Part shown: positions 20,481-33,229 of the stretch, piece by piece
How the letters are laid out: each line of letters begins with the position of its first letter
How positions within the stretch are numbered: position 1 is the stretch's first letter
Assembly: GCF_018688495.1 (NCBI RefSeq)
Contig: NZ_CP061320.1
Coordinates: 1,398,586-1,462,585 of the forward strand
DNA: 64,000 nucleotides
Source: Polynucleobacter sp. Adler-ghost
Lineage (GTDB): Bacteria > Pseudomonadota > Gammaproteobacteria > Burkholderiales > Burkholderiaceae
Direction: 5' to 3'
Notes under the pieces: generated by a model
Seen by the model: the letters and a program-made list of their open reading frames with translations, nothing else
Told to the model about the DNA's origin: nothing
The model's database searches: none
Translations under genes and position numbers: made by a program

Positions 20481-21191
20481 TTAAACGTGTACTAAGGTGC
20501 CTTCAGACTCACCTTGAACCACACGCATCAATGCGCCTGGCTTGAGAATCGAAAACACTTTGATTGGTAATTTGCGATCACGGCACAATGCAAATGCAGT
20601 TGCGTCCATTACCTGCAAGTTTTTGATGATTGCCTCATCAAAAGTCATTGTTTTGTATAAAGTAGCTGTTGGGTCTTTCATTGGATCTGCACTGTAAATA
20701 CCATCCACTTTAGTAGCCTTAAGAACGATTTCAACTCCCATCTCTGCGCCACGCAAAGCAGCTGCAGTATCGGTAGTAAAGAATGGATTTCCAGTACCAG
20801 CTGCAAAGATCACCACCTTGCCTTCACTCAGAGCACGAATCGCCCGAGGACGAATGTAGGGCTCAACGACTTGATCCATCCTTAAAGCAGATTGCACGCG
20901 TGCCTCAACCCCTTTTTGACGCAAAGCATCTTGCAGTGCGAGAGAGTTCATCATGGTGGCAAGCATTCCCATATAGTCGGCGGTTGCACGATCCATACCA
21001 GCCGCACCACCTGCTACGCCTCGGAAAATATTGCCGCCGCCGATCACGATAGCCAATTGAACGCCGCTATTCACTACGTCGGCTATTTCTTTCACCATGG
21101 AATCAATCGTGATTGGATTGATACCAAAAGCATCATCCCCCATGAGGGCTTCACCAGAGAGTTTTAAGAGAACACGTTTGTAGGCTGGCAT
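20481..21191 (-). CDS. pyrH: Uridylate kinase
   Basis: Phosphorylates UMP to UDP. The 236-residue amino-acid-kinase-fold protein begins [16 protein letters not shown] and contains [27 protein letters not shown] and [12 protein letters not shown], all family marks. It is separated from tsf by 189 bases with a terminator, so it probably has its own promoter. The order tsf-pyrH-frr is the common proteobacterial arrangement. Confidence 0.96.
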   Translation of the reverse strand: MPAYKRVLLKLSGEALMGDDAFGINPITIDSMVKEIADVVNSGVQLAIVIGGGNIFRGVAGGAAGMDRATADYMGMLATMMNSLALQDALRQKGVEARVQSALRMDQVVEPYIRPRAIRALSEGKVVIFAAGTGNPFFTTDTAAALRGAEMGVEIVLKATKVDGIYSADPMKDPTATLYKTMTFDEAIIKNLQVMDATAFALCRDRKLPIKVFSILKPGALMRVVQGESEGTLVHV

Positions 21192-21300
21192 CGTTTTATT
21201 TTCCGTAATTTGCTAGGCAATTTATCTACTTAGCTTATTGATCTTTAAGTACTTTTTAATACCTTGCCCAAATTATAAAGGGCTTGGCACCGATCAAAGA

Positions 21301-21335
21301 AAAGGGCATGGAAACCGAGGTTTCTATGCCCTTTT
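21301..21335 (-). terminator. Terminator after tsf
   Basis: A 16-bp near-perfect inverted repeat (AAAGGGCATGGAAACC against GGTTTCTATGCCCTTTT, one wobble) with a very short loop. On the minus strand it runs into a T-rich stretch (TTTTCTTT). It stands about 45 bases after the tsf stop and separates rpsB-tsf from pyrH. Confidence 0.85.
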
Positions 21336-21380
21336 GGGTATTACAGCCTTGCTGGGCAAGCCCAGTCAGTTTGAGGCTAA

Positions 21381-22259
21381 TTAAGCACCTTTAGCAGCGG
21401 CAACCTGAGCAGCAACTTCAGCCGCAAAGTCGTCTTGACGCTTCTCAATGCCCTCACCCACAACAAACATGGTGAAACCTTTGATTGTGGTGTTAGCAGC
21501 CTTCAGCATTTGCTCAACCGATTGCTTGTCGTTTTTAACGAAAGTTTGGTTCAACAAAGAAACCTCTTTGAGGTACTTCTGAATAGAACCCTCAACCATC
21601 TTCTCAACGATTTCTGGTGGTTTGCCAGATTCAGCAGCCTTTTGAACAGCAACACTTCGCTCAACAGCAATGGCTTCTGCAGGAACATCTGCCATCGACA
21701 AAGCCACTGGCTTCATTGCAGCAATATGCATTGCTACGTCTTTAGCTGCAGTCTCATCACCTTCGAACTCAACCATAACGCCAATGCGAGTACCGTGGAG
21801 ATAAGATACCAACTTATTGCTGCCAGCGAAACGCTTAAAACGACGTGGCATGATGTTCTCGCCAATCTTACCGATTAAGGCGCTGCGAACTTCATCCACA
21901 GTTTGGCCATTCATTGGCAATGCTAATAAGGCAGCAACATCGACTGGATTCTTTTCAGAAATCAGATTTGCGCAGGCTTGTGTAAATGCCAAGAAATCAT
22001 CATTTTTTGAAACGAAGTCAGTTTCGCAGTTCACTTCAAGCAAAGTGCCTGTAGTGCCATTGATTGCTGAAGCAACAATACCTTCGGCCGTAACGCGGGA
22101 TGCGGCTTTACCAGCTTTGCTACCGAGCTTTACACGCAGAATTTCTTCTGCACGAGCCATATCGCCATCAGCCTCAGTCAATGCTTTTTTGCACTCCATC
22201 ATCGGAGCATCTGTCTTGGCGCGTAACTCGCCAACCATTGCAGCGGTAATAGCAGCCAT
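21381..22259 (-). CDS. tsf: Elongation factor Ts
   Basis: Guanine nucleotide exchange factor for EF-Tu. The 292-residue protein has the N-terminal UBA-like domain, the [18 protein letters not shown] block and the [13 protein letters not shown] region. The EF-Tu-contacting core [13 protein letters not shown] is near residue 80. Its ATG overlaps the rpsB stop by one base (TAATG), so the two are translationally coupled, as in most proteobacteria. A terminator follows. Confidence 0.97.
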   Translation of the reverse strand: MAAITAAMVGELRAKTDAPMMECKKALTEADGDMARAEEILRVKLGSKAGKAASRVTAEGIVASAINGTTGTLLEVNCETDFVSKNDDFLAFTQACANLISEKNPVDVAALLALPMNGQTVDEVRSALIGKIGENIMPRRFKRFAGSNKLVSYLHGTRIGVMVEFEGDETAAKDVAMHIAAMKPVALSMADVPAEAIAVERSVAVQKAAESGKPPEIVEKMVEGSIQKYLKEVSLLNQTFVKNDKQSVEQMLKAANTTIKGFTMFVVGEGIEKRQDDFAAEVAAQVAAAKGA

Positions 22260-23008
22260 TATTCAGCTTTCCCTTCTTCAACAAACTCTTCTTCGCCTTC
22301 TTTAACGGCAGTCAAGATTTCTTGAACAGAGTTTGATTTACCTTCGAGAATTGCATCAGCAATACCACGAGCATAGAGAAGAACAGCTTTGCTGGAGTCA
22401 TCATTACCAGGGATGATGTAATCAACACCTTCTGGTGAGTGGTTGGTATCTACTACAGCGATCACAGGAATACCAAGCTTATTAGCTTCAGTAATAGCAA
22501 TCTTGTGATATCCAACGTCCACTACGAAAATCGCATCAGGAACGCCGTTCAAATCCTGAATACCGCCAAGCGCTTTTTGCAACTTGTCGAGATCGCGATC
22601 ATTAGTTAACGCTTCTTTCTTGGAAAGCTTTTCCCAATCGCCAGCTTCTTTAGCAACTGCCATATCCTTCAAACGCTTGAGGGAGCCTTTAACAGTTTTG
22701 AAGTTCGTGAGCGTACCGCCCAACCAACGACTGTCGATGTAAGGCATGCCAGCACGAGCAGCTTCTTCAGCAATAATCTCGCGTGATTGACGCTTAGTAC
22801 CAACGAATAAGATAGTTCCACGGTTAGCAGCAATTTGTTTTGCAAATTTCAGGGCGTCCTGAAACATAGGCAATGTTTTTTCCAAATTGATAATGTGAAT
22901 TTTGTTGCGATGGCCAAAAATATAAGGGGCCATTCTTGGGGACCAGAAACGGGTTTGGTGACCAAAATGGCAACCGGCTTCCAGCATTTGACGCATAGTT
23001 ACTGACAT
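22259..23008 (-). CDS. rpsB: 30S ribosomal protein S2
   Basis: Small-subunit ribosomal protein. The 249-residue protein begins [22 protein letters not shown], the canonical S2 start. The frame is open further upstream, but the ATG at 23008 is preceded by TTAGGAGAAGTT, a strong Shine-Dalgarno. [15 protein letters not shown] and [18 protein letters not shown] are family blocks. A leader of about 100 bases lies between a likely -10 box and the start; S2 autoregulates rpsB-tsf in other proteobacteria. Confidence 0.97.
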   Translation of the reverse strand: MSVTMRQMLEAGCHFGHQTRFWSPRMAPYIFGHRNKIHIINLEKTLPMFQDALKFAKQIAANRGTILFVGTKRQSREIIAEEAARAGMPYIDSRWLGGTLTNFKTVKGSLKRLKDMAVAKEAGDWEKLSKKEALTNDRDLDKLQKALGGIQDLNGVPDAIFVVDVGYHKIAITEANKLGIPVIAVVDTNHSPEGVDYIIPGNDDSSKAVLLYARGIADAILEGKSNSVQEILTAVKEGEEEFVEEGKAE

Positions 23009-23121
23009 AACTTCTCCTAAGGGTTGGTTTCTGAGATTGAGTCCTAGCTGCGCTAAAAAGCGCCACCCTGGAAGGCTCAACCCGCGATTTCAGATCAAAT
23101 TGACCTGAGAGCGAAATTATA
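23009..23121 (-). promoter_or_regulatory. rpsB promoter -10 and structured leader
   Basis: On the minus strand a TATAAT (23116-23121) stands about 110 bases before the rpsB start. I could not find a convincing -35. The leader contains a GCGCT-AAAA-AGCGC hairpin (23050-23063) and the AGGAG of rpsB. The arrangement fits a leader for S2 autoregulation, known in other bacteria, but no specific S2-binding motif was verified here. Confidence 0.4.
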
Positions 23122-23200
23122 GCTTAAATATCAATGATCTAGACGCCCTACCCCTAGCGCCCCACTAGAAAACCCACTCAGAAATACCCTGAAATGGGGC

Positions 23201-23223
23201 ATCTGCCTATTAATTAGGCAGAT
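23201..23223. repeat. Perfect 9-bp inverted repeat before map
   Basis: ATCTGCCTA, five-base spacer TTAAT, then TAGGCAGAT. It lies in the divergent rpsB/map intergenic region and overlaps the upstream in-frame ATG of map (23222). It could be an operator or an mRNA hairpin. There is no T-run on the plus strand, so it is not a terminator. Confidence 0.6.
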
Positions 23224-23263
23224 GCCCACTAGCAAAAAGCTCCAAGTCGTTGATAATCAAGGC

Positions 23264-24100
23264 ATGAACAGTGTATTTACAGCCGAAAAAGACATCCAAG
23301 GGATGCGCGAAGCTGGCCGCTTAGCCAGTGAAGTTCTTGACCACGTTGCCCCGCATGTGAATGCTGGTATCAGTACCGCTGAACTCGATCGCATCTGCCA
23401 TGAATATATGCGTGATGTCCAAAAGACTATCCCAGCCCCACTCAACTACCAACCCCCAGGCTATCCACCTTTTCCGGCATCGATCTGCACCTCGGTCAAT
23501 GATGTGATCTGTCATGGCATTCCTGGTGAGAAGATTTTAAAAACTGGGGATGTTGTCAATCTCGATATCACGGTAATTACGCCAGATGGCTACTACGGCG
23601 ATACCAGTCGCATGTTTATGGTTGGGGAAGTTTCAGTACTAGCCAAGCGTCTTACGCAAATTACTTTTGAATGTATGTGGCTTGGAATTGCACAAGTTAA
23701 ACCTGGCGCATCGCTTGGCGACATTGGCCACGTTATTCAGACCCATGCTGAAAAAGCAGGTTATTCAGTTGTTCGTGAATACTGTGGTCATGGTATTGGC
23801 AAAGTGTTTCATCAAGACCCACAGATTCTTCACTATGGTCGCCCTGGCACCGGTGAGAAATTAAAAGAAGGGATGACCTTCACTATTGAACCAATGATCA
23901 ATGCCGGTAAGCGCGATATTCGGACGATGCCTGATCAATGGACGGTAAAGACTAAAGATCGAAGTCTCTCTGCGCAATGGGAACACACGCTACTGGTAAC
24001 AGCCACTGGCGTTGAAGTATTAACTTGGTCAGAGGGGAGTAATCCGATTCCTGATTGCGTTAAAGGTCTCTCCTTTAGACCCCATCTAGCCAACGCTTGA
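23264..24100 (+). CDS. map: Methionine aminopeptidase, type I
   Basis: Removes the initiator Met from new proteins using two metal ions. Family marks are ASICTSVNDVICHGIPG (active-site His), DVVNLDITVITPDGYYGD (metal Asp pair), YCGHGIGKVFHQDPQILHYG and FTIEPMIN (metal Glu). The frame is open from an ATG at 23222, but that codon lies inside an inverted repeat. Family proteins begin about 8 residues before the DIxxMR segment, so the ATG at 23264 (MNSVFTAEKDIQGMREAG) fits better; neither start has a strong Shine-Dalgarno. Divergent from rpsB and 22 bases upstream of glnD. Confidence 0.95.
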   Translation: MNSVFTAEKDIQGMREAGRLASEVLDHVAPHVNAGISTAELDRICHEYMRDVQKTIPAPLNYQPPGYPPFPASICTSVNDVICHGIPGEKILKTGDVVNLDITVITPDGYYGDTSRMFMVGEVSVLAKRLTQITFECMWLGIAQVKPGASLGDIGHVIQTHAEKAGYSVVREYCGHGIGKVFHQDPQILHYGRPGTGEKLKEGMTFTIEPMINAGKRDIRTMPDQWTVKTKDRSLSAQWEHTLLVTATGVEVLTWSEGSNPIPDCVKGLSFRPHLANA

Positions 24101-24122
24101 TTACTAAATTAGCTCAAGCGTA

Positions 24123-26726
24123 ATGGGTCAAACTCTCGCAGCCGCTCAACCTGTTGCAGATATTGCCAGCTTACGGGCTGCCCGAGAACTAGCGTATAAC
24201 GACTTTCGCGAGCATCAAGTAGTTGGGCGATTAACCAAGCAACTGAGTAAGCTCAGCGATGAACTCCTCATCAGCCTATGGAATTCCTGTGATTTAAGTT
24301 CGGATGCCGCTCTTGTAGCAGTCGGTGGATTTGGCAGGGGCGCACTCTTTCCCTATTCCGATATTGATATTCTGATTTTGCTGCCTTCAGATAAGCAATA
24401 CTTTGAGGAAGTACTGGCCAGCAAGATTGAAAAGTTTGTAGCGCAATGCTGGGATACCGGTTTAGAAATTGGCTCCTCAGTTCGAACTATTGCCGAGTGC
24501 GCATCTGAGGCAGAGCAAGATATTACGGTTCGCACCTCCCTGCTTGAATCCAGACTCGTCTGTGGCAAAAAGGCCCTCTTCAAAGAATTTGAATCTGTTT
24601 ATGAGAAGACCTTAGATCCAAAGTCATTCTTCCAGGCCAAGCTAGCAGAGCAAATCCAGCGGCACTATAAATATCAAGACACGCCCTACTCATTAGAGCC
24701 TAATTGCAAAGAGAGTCCTGGTGGCTTGCGTGACTTACAGGTAATCTCCTGGGTCAGCAAAGCAGCGCACTTAGGTAATACATTTAAAGATCTCAGTCTT
24801 GCAGGCCTCATTACCCAACGTGAGTTAACTGAGCTCAATCGGAACCAGCGTTTTTTAGAGACTCTGCGCGCTAACTTACACCTACTAGCGAAACGCAGGC
24901 AAGATGTTTTGGTGTTTGACCTACAGACACCGTTGGCAGCAGCCATGGGAATCCAAGAGGAATCCTCTAGGCTTGCCAGTGAAGCCATCATGCGCCGCTA
25001 CTACTGGGCGGCTAAAGCAGTCAACCAGTTAAATGATGTACTACTGCAAAACATTGAAGCACTCCTCTTTCCTCAAGAATCTAAGACGACTCATGCCATT
25101 GCTGGCGAGGGCAATGAGTGCTTTATTGAGCGTCAAGGTGTCCTGGACATTACTGACCCTCAGTTGTTTCAAAAGCATCCAGAACAAATCCTGCGGACCT
25201 TCTTAGTTTTTGCGCAAACAGCGAACGTCAAGAGCTTATCAGCAACGATCTTTAGATCCTTGTATAACGCTCGCCAAAAGATGGATAGTCAATGGCGCAA
25301 AGATCCGGTTAACCGCGCACTCTTTATTGAAATCCTTAAAGAGCCTGAGGGAGTCAGTCGCGCCTTCCAGCTCATGAACCGCACTAGCGTCCTCGGTCGC
25401 TATCTGCCAGCCTTCAGAAGAATCGTTGGTCAGATGCAGCATGACTTGTTTCACGTTTACACAGTGGATCAACATATCCTAATGGTGCTGCGGAATGTCC
25501 GCCGCTTTATGGTGGTTGAGCATACACACGAGTTTCCTTTTTGTAGCAGTCTGATTGCCCATTTTGAAAAGCCTTGGCTATTAGTCATAGCCGCACTCTT
25601 TCATGACATTGCTAAAGGACGTGGTGGCGACCACTCTGAGCTTGGCAAGGCGGACATGCGTAAGTTTGCGAAAGATCATGGCTTAGATAAGGCAGATACG
25701 GAGCTCTTAATTTGGCTAGTTGCAGAACACTTGAATATGAGCCAAGTAGCTCAGAAACAAGACATTACCGATCCAGATGTAGTGCAAGCCTTTGCTAAAA
25801 AGGTGGGTGATGAGCGCCACCTTACCGCACTGTATTTATTAACCGTTGCCGATGTCCGTGGAACCAGTCCCAAAGTATGGAATGCCTGGAAAGGCAAACT
25901 ATTAGAAGATCTCTATCGTGTAACTCTCCGCGTATTGGGTGGAGCAAAACCAGATGCGTCCTCTGAACTTGCGCAGCATCAAGAAGAATCCCGCGCCAAA
26001 TTGCGCCTCTATGCAATTGAAGACTCTGCTTACGAAAATCTCTGGAAGCAATTGGATGTTGCCTTCTTCTTGCGCCAAGATGCTGCCGACATTGCCTGGT
26101 TAACTCGCCATCTATTTGATAAGGTGGATAGCCAAACTCCGGTCGTACGTGCCCGCCTCTCTCCAGTTGGCGAAGGCTTACAGATTGCTGTCTATGTCAA
26201 AGACCAGGAAGATCTCTTCGCCAGAATTTGCGCCTACTTTGAACGCCATGGCTTCTCGATTTGGGATGCCCGCATTCATACTACAAAGCATGGCTATGCA
26301 CTCGATACCTTCCAAATTTCAGGCAGTAATTTAGTAGATGAAGGCAGTAGCTACCGAGATCTTATTCAGTTAGTGGAGTACGAGCTCACGGCGGCGCTAC
26401 AAATTAATGATCCTCTGCCATCACCGAGCATGGGAAGACTCTCGAGACAGTCTCGCACATTCCCGATTCAGCCACGCGTCCACATGATTCCCGATGAACG
26501 TGGCCATTACTATGCCTTATCCCTCTCAGCGAGTGATCGCACCGGCTTACTGTATGCAATCTCTAGAGTATTAGCCAAACATCAAGTCTCATTACACACT
26601 GCACGCATCAATACATTAGGCGAGCGTGTAGAAGACGTATTTTTATTAGATGCAGCTAACTTAAGTAAGAACCCTAAGCTTCAGATCTTGCTAGAGACAG
26701 ATTTACTAGAGGCGCTAGGGGCTTAA
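24123..26726 (+). CDS. glnD: [Protein-PII] uridylyltransferase / uridylyl-removing enzyme
   Basis: Senses glutamine and adds or removes UMP on PII proteins, setting nitrogen control. The 867-residue protein has the nucleotidyltransferase motif [17 protein letters not shown] near residue 65. An HD hydrolase domain follows with [17 protein letters not shown] near residue 500, and two C-terminal ACT domains (starting near 685 and 795; [20 protein letters not shown] is the second). Length agrees with the family. It follows map, and its stop overlaps the convergent Nudix gene's stop on the self-complementary TTAA. Confidence 0.96.
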   Translation: MGQTLAAAQPVADIASLRAARELAYNDFREHQVVGRLTKQLSKLSDELLISLWNSCDLSSDAALVAVGGFGRGALFPYSDIDILILLPSDKQYFEEVLASKIEKFVAQCWDTGLEIGSSVRTIAECASEAEQDITVRTSLLESRLVCGKKALFKEFESVYEKTLDPKSFFQAKLAEQIQRHYKYQDTPYSLEPNCKESPGGLRDLQVISWVSKAAHLGNTFKDLSLAGLITQRELTELNRNQRFLETLRANLHLLAKRRQDVLVFDLQTPLAAAMGIQEESSRLASEAIMRRYYWAAKAVNQLNDVLLQNIEALLFPQESKTTHAIAGEGNECFIERQGVLDITDPQLFQKHPEQILRTFLVFAQTANVKSLSATIFRSLYNARQKMDSQWRKDPVNRALFIEILKEPEGVSRAFQLMNRTSVLGRYLPAFRRIVGQMQHDLFHVYTVDQHILMVLRNVRRFMVVEHTHEFPFCSSLIAHFEKPWLLVIAALFHDIAKGRGGDHSELGKADMRKFAKDHGLDKADTELLIWLVAEHLNMSQVAQKQDITDPDVVQAFAKKVGDERHLTALYLLTVADVRGTSPKVWNAWKGKLLEDLYRVTLRVLGGAKPDASSELAQHQEESRAKLRLYAIEDSAYENLWKQLDVAFFLRQDAADIAWLTRHLFDKVDSQTPVVRARLSPVGEGLQIAVYVKDQEDLFARICAYFERHGFSIWDARIHTTKHGYALDTFQISGSNLVDEGSSYRDLIQLVEYELTAALQINDPLPSPSMGRLSRQSRTFPIQPRVHMIPDERGHYYALSLSASDRTGLLYAISRVLAKHQVSLHTARINTLGERVEDVFLLDAANLSKNPKLQILLETDLLEALGA

Positions 26727-27196
26727 GCCCAGTCTTGCAGCTTTTGTAAGGCTCGATTAATGCGCGGGCTGGTAATTTGATCAAAAGGCACCCATGCTTT
26801 TTGAATACCTTCAGGGGACTCTCGCTCCTCAATCACCTGCAACACAAATAAAAGATCAATGTGCAAGTGTGCACCCTCACTTTTCTTTGGATTTGCAGGG
26901 ATTTCATGTAAATCAATATCAACTGGATCTAATTGACCATCAGTAGGCGCGCAAAGAATACCCGTCTCTTCGTAAACTTCTCTTATTGCCGCCTCAATGG
27001 GAGACTCACCATCATCAATGTGGCCGCCAGGCTGGAACCATTCTTTGATGTACGGATGAAAGATAAGAATAACCTTACCACCCTTAATCACTAAGCCACT
27101 TGCTGTGATATGGCCTAACTGGTTGGATCTTGAAAACGGATTTTCTGAGTCCAATATTCTCCGAGAGATTGAAATGAAGGGTAAAGGGGAATTCAT
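26723..27196 (-). CDS. Nudix hydrolase
   Basis: A 157-residue Nudix-fold pyrophosphohydrolase. The complete Nudix box GX5EX7REVXEEXGI is at residues 58-80 (G58, E64, R72, E73, E76, E77, G79). The substrate cannot be read; these enzymes hydrolyse nucleoside diphosphates linked to another moiety. Its ATG overlaps the stop of the upstream MFS gene (TAATG), making it the last gene of a three-gene minus-strand operon with a flavoprotein and an exporter. That coupling suggests a shared pathway rather than plain housekeeping. Confidence 0.9.
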   Translation of the reverse strand: MNSPLPFISISRRILDSENPFSRSNQLGHITASGLVIKGGKVILIFHPYIKEWFQPGGHIDDGESPIEAAIREVYEETGILCAPTDGQLDPVDIDLHEIPANPKKSEGAHLHIDLLFVLQVIEERESPEGIQKAWVPFDQITSPRINRALQKLQDWA

Positions 27197-28413
27197 TACA
27201 AGAGTTTCTTTGTACCGCGACTAATAAAATTGAAGCTTGAGAACCTATCTAGGGAAGATAGAGTAATGATGGCAAGGGCACCGCACAACATCAGTAAAGA
27301 GGTAGAAACCCACGAGGCTGTAGAAAAATTTGAAAGAATAAAGCTAGCAAATGCTCCGAACATCATCTCAATAGAATAAAAAAGTCCTGAAATTAACCCT
27401 ATATCCGTATTAAATGAGCGTGTCACACCCGCTTGAGTAGCGGGAAAAATTACCCCGACCCCAAATAAAGAAAGAAAAATACAGGGTAACAATATAAAGA
27501 GAGAGTCCATACCCAGTAGAGAGAAAATCACTAGAAAAGATGTGGAAATTAAAATAATTAGCCCAGAGAAATAAATCAAGTCCTTGAGATCCATGCGCTC
27601 AATGTTTCGACGAATAAAAATTGTTCCAAATATATATCCGCTAACCGATAGTGAGAAAAGGTAGCTATATTCCAAAGGGCTCAATTTATAAATTTGTTGA
27701 ATTAATCCCGGAGAAGAAGAGATAAAAGAGAAGTACACAGTCCAAGCAAAACTGATAACTAGCGTGTGGAATAAAAACTCCCGATGGGTAAGTAACTCTA
27801 AATATTTCTTGAAGATAATGGAAAACGATATGGAATCTTTATTTAGAGCAGTCGTAAGAGACTCTTTCATAAAAATATGTATAAGACCAAGTGAAATGAA
27901 GGCAAATAATGTAAGGACATAAAATATTGATCTCCAGCCATAGTGAATCGTTAAATGCGCTCCAATGATTGGCCCTAGAATTGGGGATGCTATTAGCCCT
28001 GCCGCCAAATAACTTAAAACTCGTACTTGAGATTTAAAATCATACAAATCCCTAACAATTACCCTAGCCAAAAGAGTGCTACACCCTCCACCTAAGGCCT
28101 GAAAAAATCGACAACAGATTAACTGGTCGACTGACGTTACAAAACAGCTCGCAAAGCTCGCTAAGGCAAATATAAAGATCCCACACAGAACGATCACTCT
28201 TCGACCATAAAAATCTGATAGCGCTCCTGAAAGTAGTAAGCTGCTAGAGTAACCGACCATATAAGAGGTCAACGTTGACATTAATGAGGAGTGACTAGCA
28301 ATAAGGTCTTCGCCCATAAATGAAATCGCAGGTAAATAGATGTCCGTTGCCAGCATAGGAATTACAACTAAAACCATCAGAAGCGGCAGTAAAAATGGAT
28401 TTTTAGTTTGCAT
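27196..28413 (-). CDS. Bcr/CflA-family MFS drug exporter
   Basis: A 405-residue, 12-helix major facilitator protein of the Bcr/CflA drug-resistance group. The N-terminal PMLATDIYLPAISFMGEDL is the typical first helix and loop, LSGALSDFYGRRVIVLCG is MFS motif A, and RFFQALGGGCSTLLARVIVRDLYD is the Bcr/CflA motif region. Substrate unknown; the group exports bicyclomycin, chloramphenicol or other small molecules. It is more AT-rich than its neighbours, with many ATA and AAT codons. It overlaps the flavoprotein gene by 11 bases, with GGAG seven bases before its ATG. Confidence 0.9.
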   Translation of the reverse strand: MQTKNPFLLPLLMVLVVIPMLATDIYLPAISFMGEDLIASHSSLMSTLTSYMVGYSSSLLLSGALSDFYGRRVIVLCGIFIFALASFASCFVTSVDQLICCRFFQALGGGCSTLLARVIVRDLYDFKSQVRVLSYLAAGLIASPILGPIIGAHLTIHYGWRSIFYVLTLFAFISLGLIHIFMKESLTTALNKDSISFSIIFKKYLELLTHREFLFHTLVISFAWTVYFSFISSSPGLIQQIYKLSPLEYSYLFSLSVSGYIFGTIFIRRNIERMDLKDLIYFSGLIILISTSFLVIFSLLGMDSLFILLPCIFLSLFGVGVIFPATQAGVTRSFNTDIGLISGLFYSIEMMFGAFASFILSNFSTASWVSTSLLMLCGALAIITLSSLDRFSSFNFISRGTKKLL

Positions 28414-30055
28414 TTGTCACTCCAAATTGCTTTTCTCCAGCAAACTCTATTTGATTGATTGACTGCTGTATGGAATTAACTACATTGCGAGCCACTCTCT
28501 TGGCTCCCATTGAAACCATATCCAATGAACTGACAAAGTAATAGGTGCCAGAAGTAAGGTGTCCGATAGCATAAAAATTTTTCACTTTATCCCTGCCGCT
28601 TTTAACCATCGAAGTTTCATAATCAACCTGAATACCGCCGAATGGGTTAGCCCTTATCAATCCAGATTTCATAAGATTGTTTAATAAGGGTGATCCGGTA
28701 TTGCCATCAACAGAGCGAGCCGGTCCAGTTGCATTAATCACCCAGTCGCATTCAATTTGGATTGACTTTTCTGGACCGCCAGCATCAGAAATTGAGACAA
28801 CAAAATTGTTGGGAGTTTTACAATTAATCTCCATCAAATGTGTGTGATGCTTGAGGATGCCAGCCTTAAAGAGTGAATATAGTTTTAAGCAGGTGTGCAC
28901 TGGTAATGGAACTCTCTTACACATCCATAATCGGTGATATTTATTCATGAACATCTTTTTTCCAGTGATGGTCAAAGCATCCCAATAGTTACTAATAACA
29001 GCATCACTTGCAACGGCAAAATGCTGCCATTCTGCATACAGATGCCCTTTAGAAAGTAGACGCCAAATCCAATCCTCATAAGGGAGTTCATCTGGATTAA
29101 AAAACTTATTCCATTTAACTCCGGCTCTTATAAAATCTTTTCTAGCTAGCCTCAAAGCCTGCCTTAAAGAAATTTCACCAAGCTGCTTGGATCTTATAGC
29201 CTCTAAATTTTCAAGGTTGAAATACATCAACTCAAATTTTTCCTTGGAACATCTCACTAGAGGGTGGTTTGATCCTCTAGTAAAAAAATGAATTGGTCCT
29301 GCATGCCCTTGCTGGGCTAGTACCACGGCTATATCGGCAGCGGTCAACTGGCCACCAATAATCCCAACACAATCATTCTTACCAATACCCATGGCATAAC
29401 GATTAATCGGGTAAGGATTATTGACGTATTGGCTTTTTCCCTTCAGCCTAAATATGTCATGTGGGTCAATGTTTCCCGTACACAAAATTACATAATCAAA
29501 CTGATTTACATGTTCTGCACAATCAACTACCTCAAAGTGTTGATACTTACGCTTAATATCAATCACCTCGTGATTTACCAACTCGACTGAAATGTTAATT
29601 TTTTTGGCTTCAGAGATGGCATCATGAAGACGATCTTTGAGATATAAACCAAAGAATTGTCGTGAGATATATCCATCGGGTGAAACTCCCGAACCTGACA
29701 TAACTTGACTTGAGCCTTTCCCATGACCCCTATCAACCATCCATTCCCAAAAATCAGTTTCTCGATTTTCAAATATAGAGGTGGTTGAGCTAACCATATT
29801 CATCAATAAATCATCGCTATCGTATTGATACGCTAGTCCTGATCCAAAGCTTGAACTTTTCTCAAAAACATTAATTTTGTATTTTTGATAATTTGAATTT
29901 TTTATGCGCTCGATAAGGCTTGCTAGAGTTGCAACGCCAGAGGCCCCGCACCCAATTATTGCAATGCTGGTGATTGATTCACTTGAATATAAATAGCTAT
30001 TCATCTCCAAACAATCAGAGATCTCTAAAAGCTTGCTTACTGTATTTTGATGCAT
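28403..30055 (-). CDS. FAD/NAD(P)-binding protein (COG4529 / YdhS-like)
   Basis: A 550-residue flavoprotein. The dinucleotide fold motif IIGCGASG is at residues 33-40, followed by VFEKSSSFGSGLAY, GIIGGQLTAADIAVVLAQQG (second Rossmann motif) and a C-terminal WVINATGPARSVDG block. These match the uncharacterised COG4529 family; reaction and substrate are unknown. I keep the start at 30055 because GAGGGGG stands a few bases upstream; the later ATG at 30004 has its GGAG too close. First gene of the operon with the MFS exporter and Nudix gene. AT-rich and rich in rare codons, which suggests recent acquisition. Confidence 0.8.
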   Translation of the reverse strand: MHQNTVSKLLEISDCLEMNSYLYSSESITSIAIIGCGASGVATLASLIERIKNSNYQKYKINVFEKSSSFGSGLAYQYDSDDLLMNMVSSTTSIFENRETDFWEWMVDRGHGKGSSQVMSGSGVSPDGYISRQFFGLYLKDRLHDAISEAKKINISVELVNHEVIDIKRKYQHFEVVDCAEHVNQFDYVILCTGNIDPHDIFRLKGKSQYVNNPYPINRYAMGIGKNDCVGIIGGQLTAADIAVVLAQQGHAGPIHFFTRGSNHPLVRCSKEKFELMYFNLENLEAIRSKQLGEISLRQALRLARKDFIRAGVKWNKFFNPDELPYEDWIWRLLSKGHLYAEWQHFAVASDAVISNYWDALTITGKKMFMNKYHRLWMCKRVPLPVHTCLKLYSLFKAGILKHHTHLMEINCKTPNNFVVSISDAGGPEKSIQIECDWVINATGPARSVDGNTGSPLLNNLMKSGLIRANPFGGIQVDYETSMVKSGRDKVKNFYAIGHLTSGTYYFVSSLDMVSMGAKRVARNVVNSIQQSINQIEFAGEKQFGVTNAN

Positions 30056-30128
30056 GCTTCCCCCTCAAAGCCTTAAGCTTATCGACAGGAAACAAAAATG
30101 CCTACCTGATGTTTATGTAGGAAATGAC

Positions 30129-33229
<3,101 letters not shown>

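Noticed and set aside
28403-30055. The flavoprotein as a siderophore-type N-monooxygenase
   Set aside because: It has two dinucleotide-fold motifs, but the motif spacing and the C-terminal INATGPARSVDG block fit COG4529 better, and there are no siderophore synthesis genes nearby.
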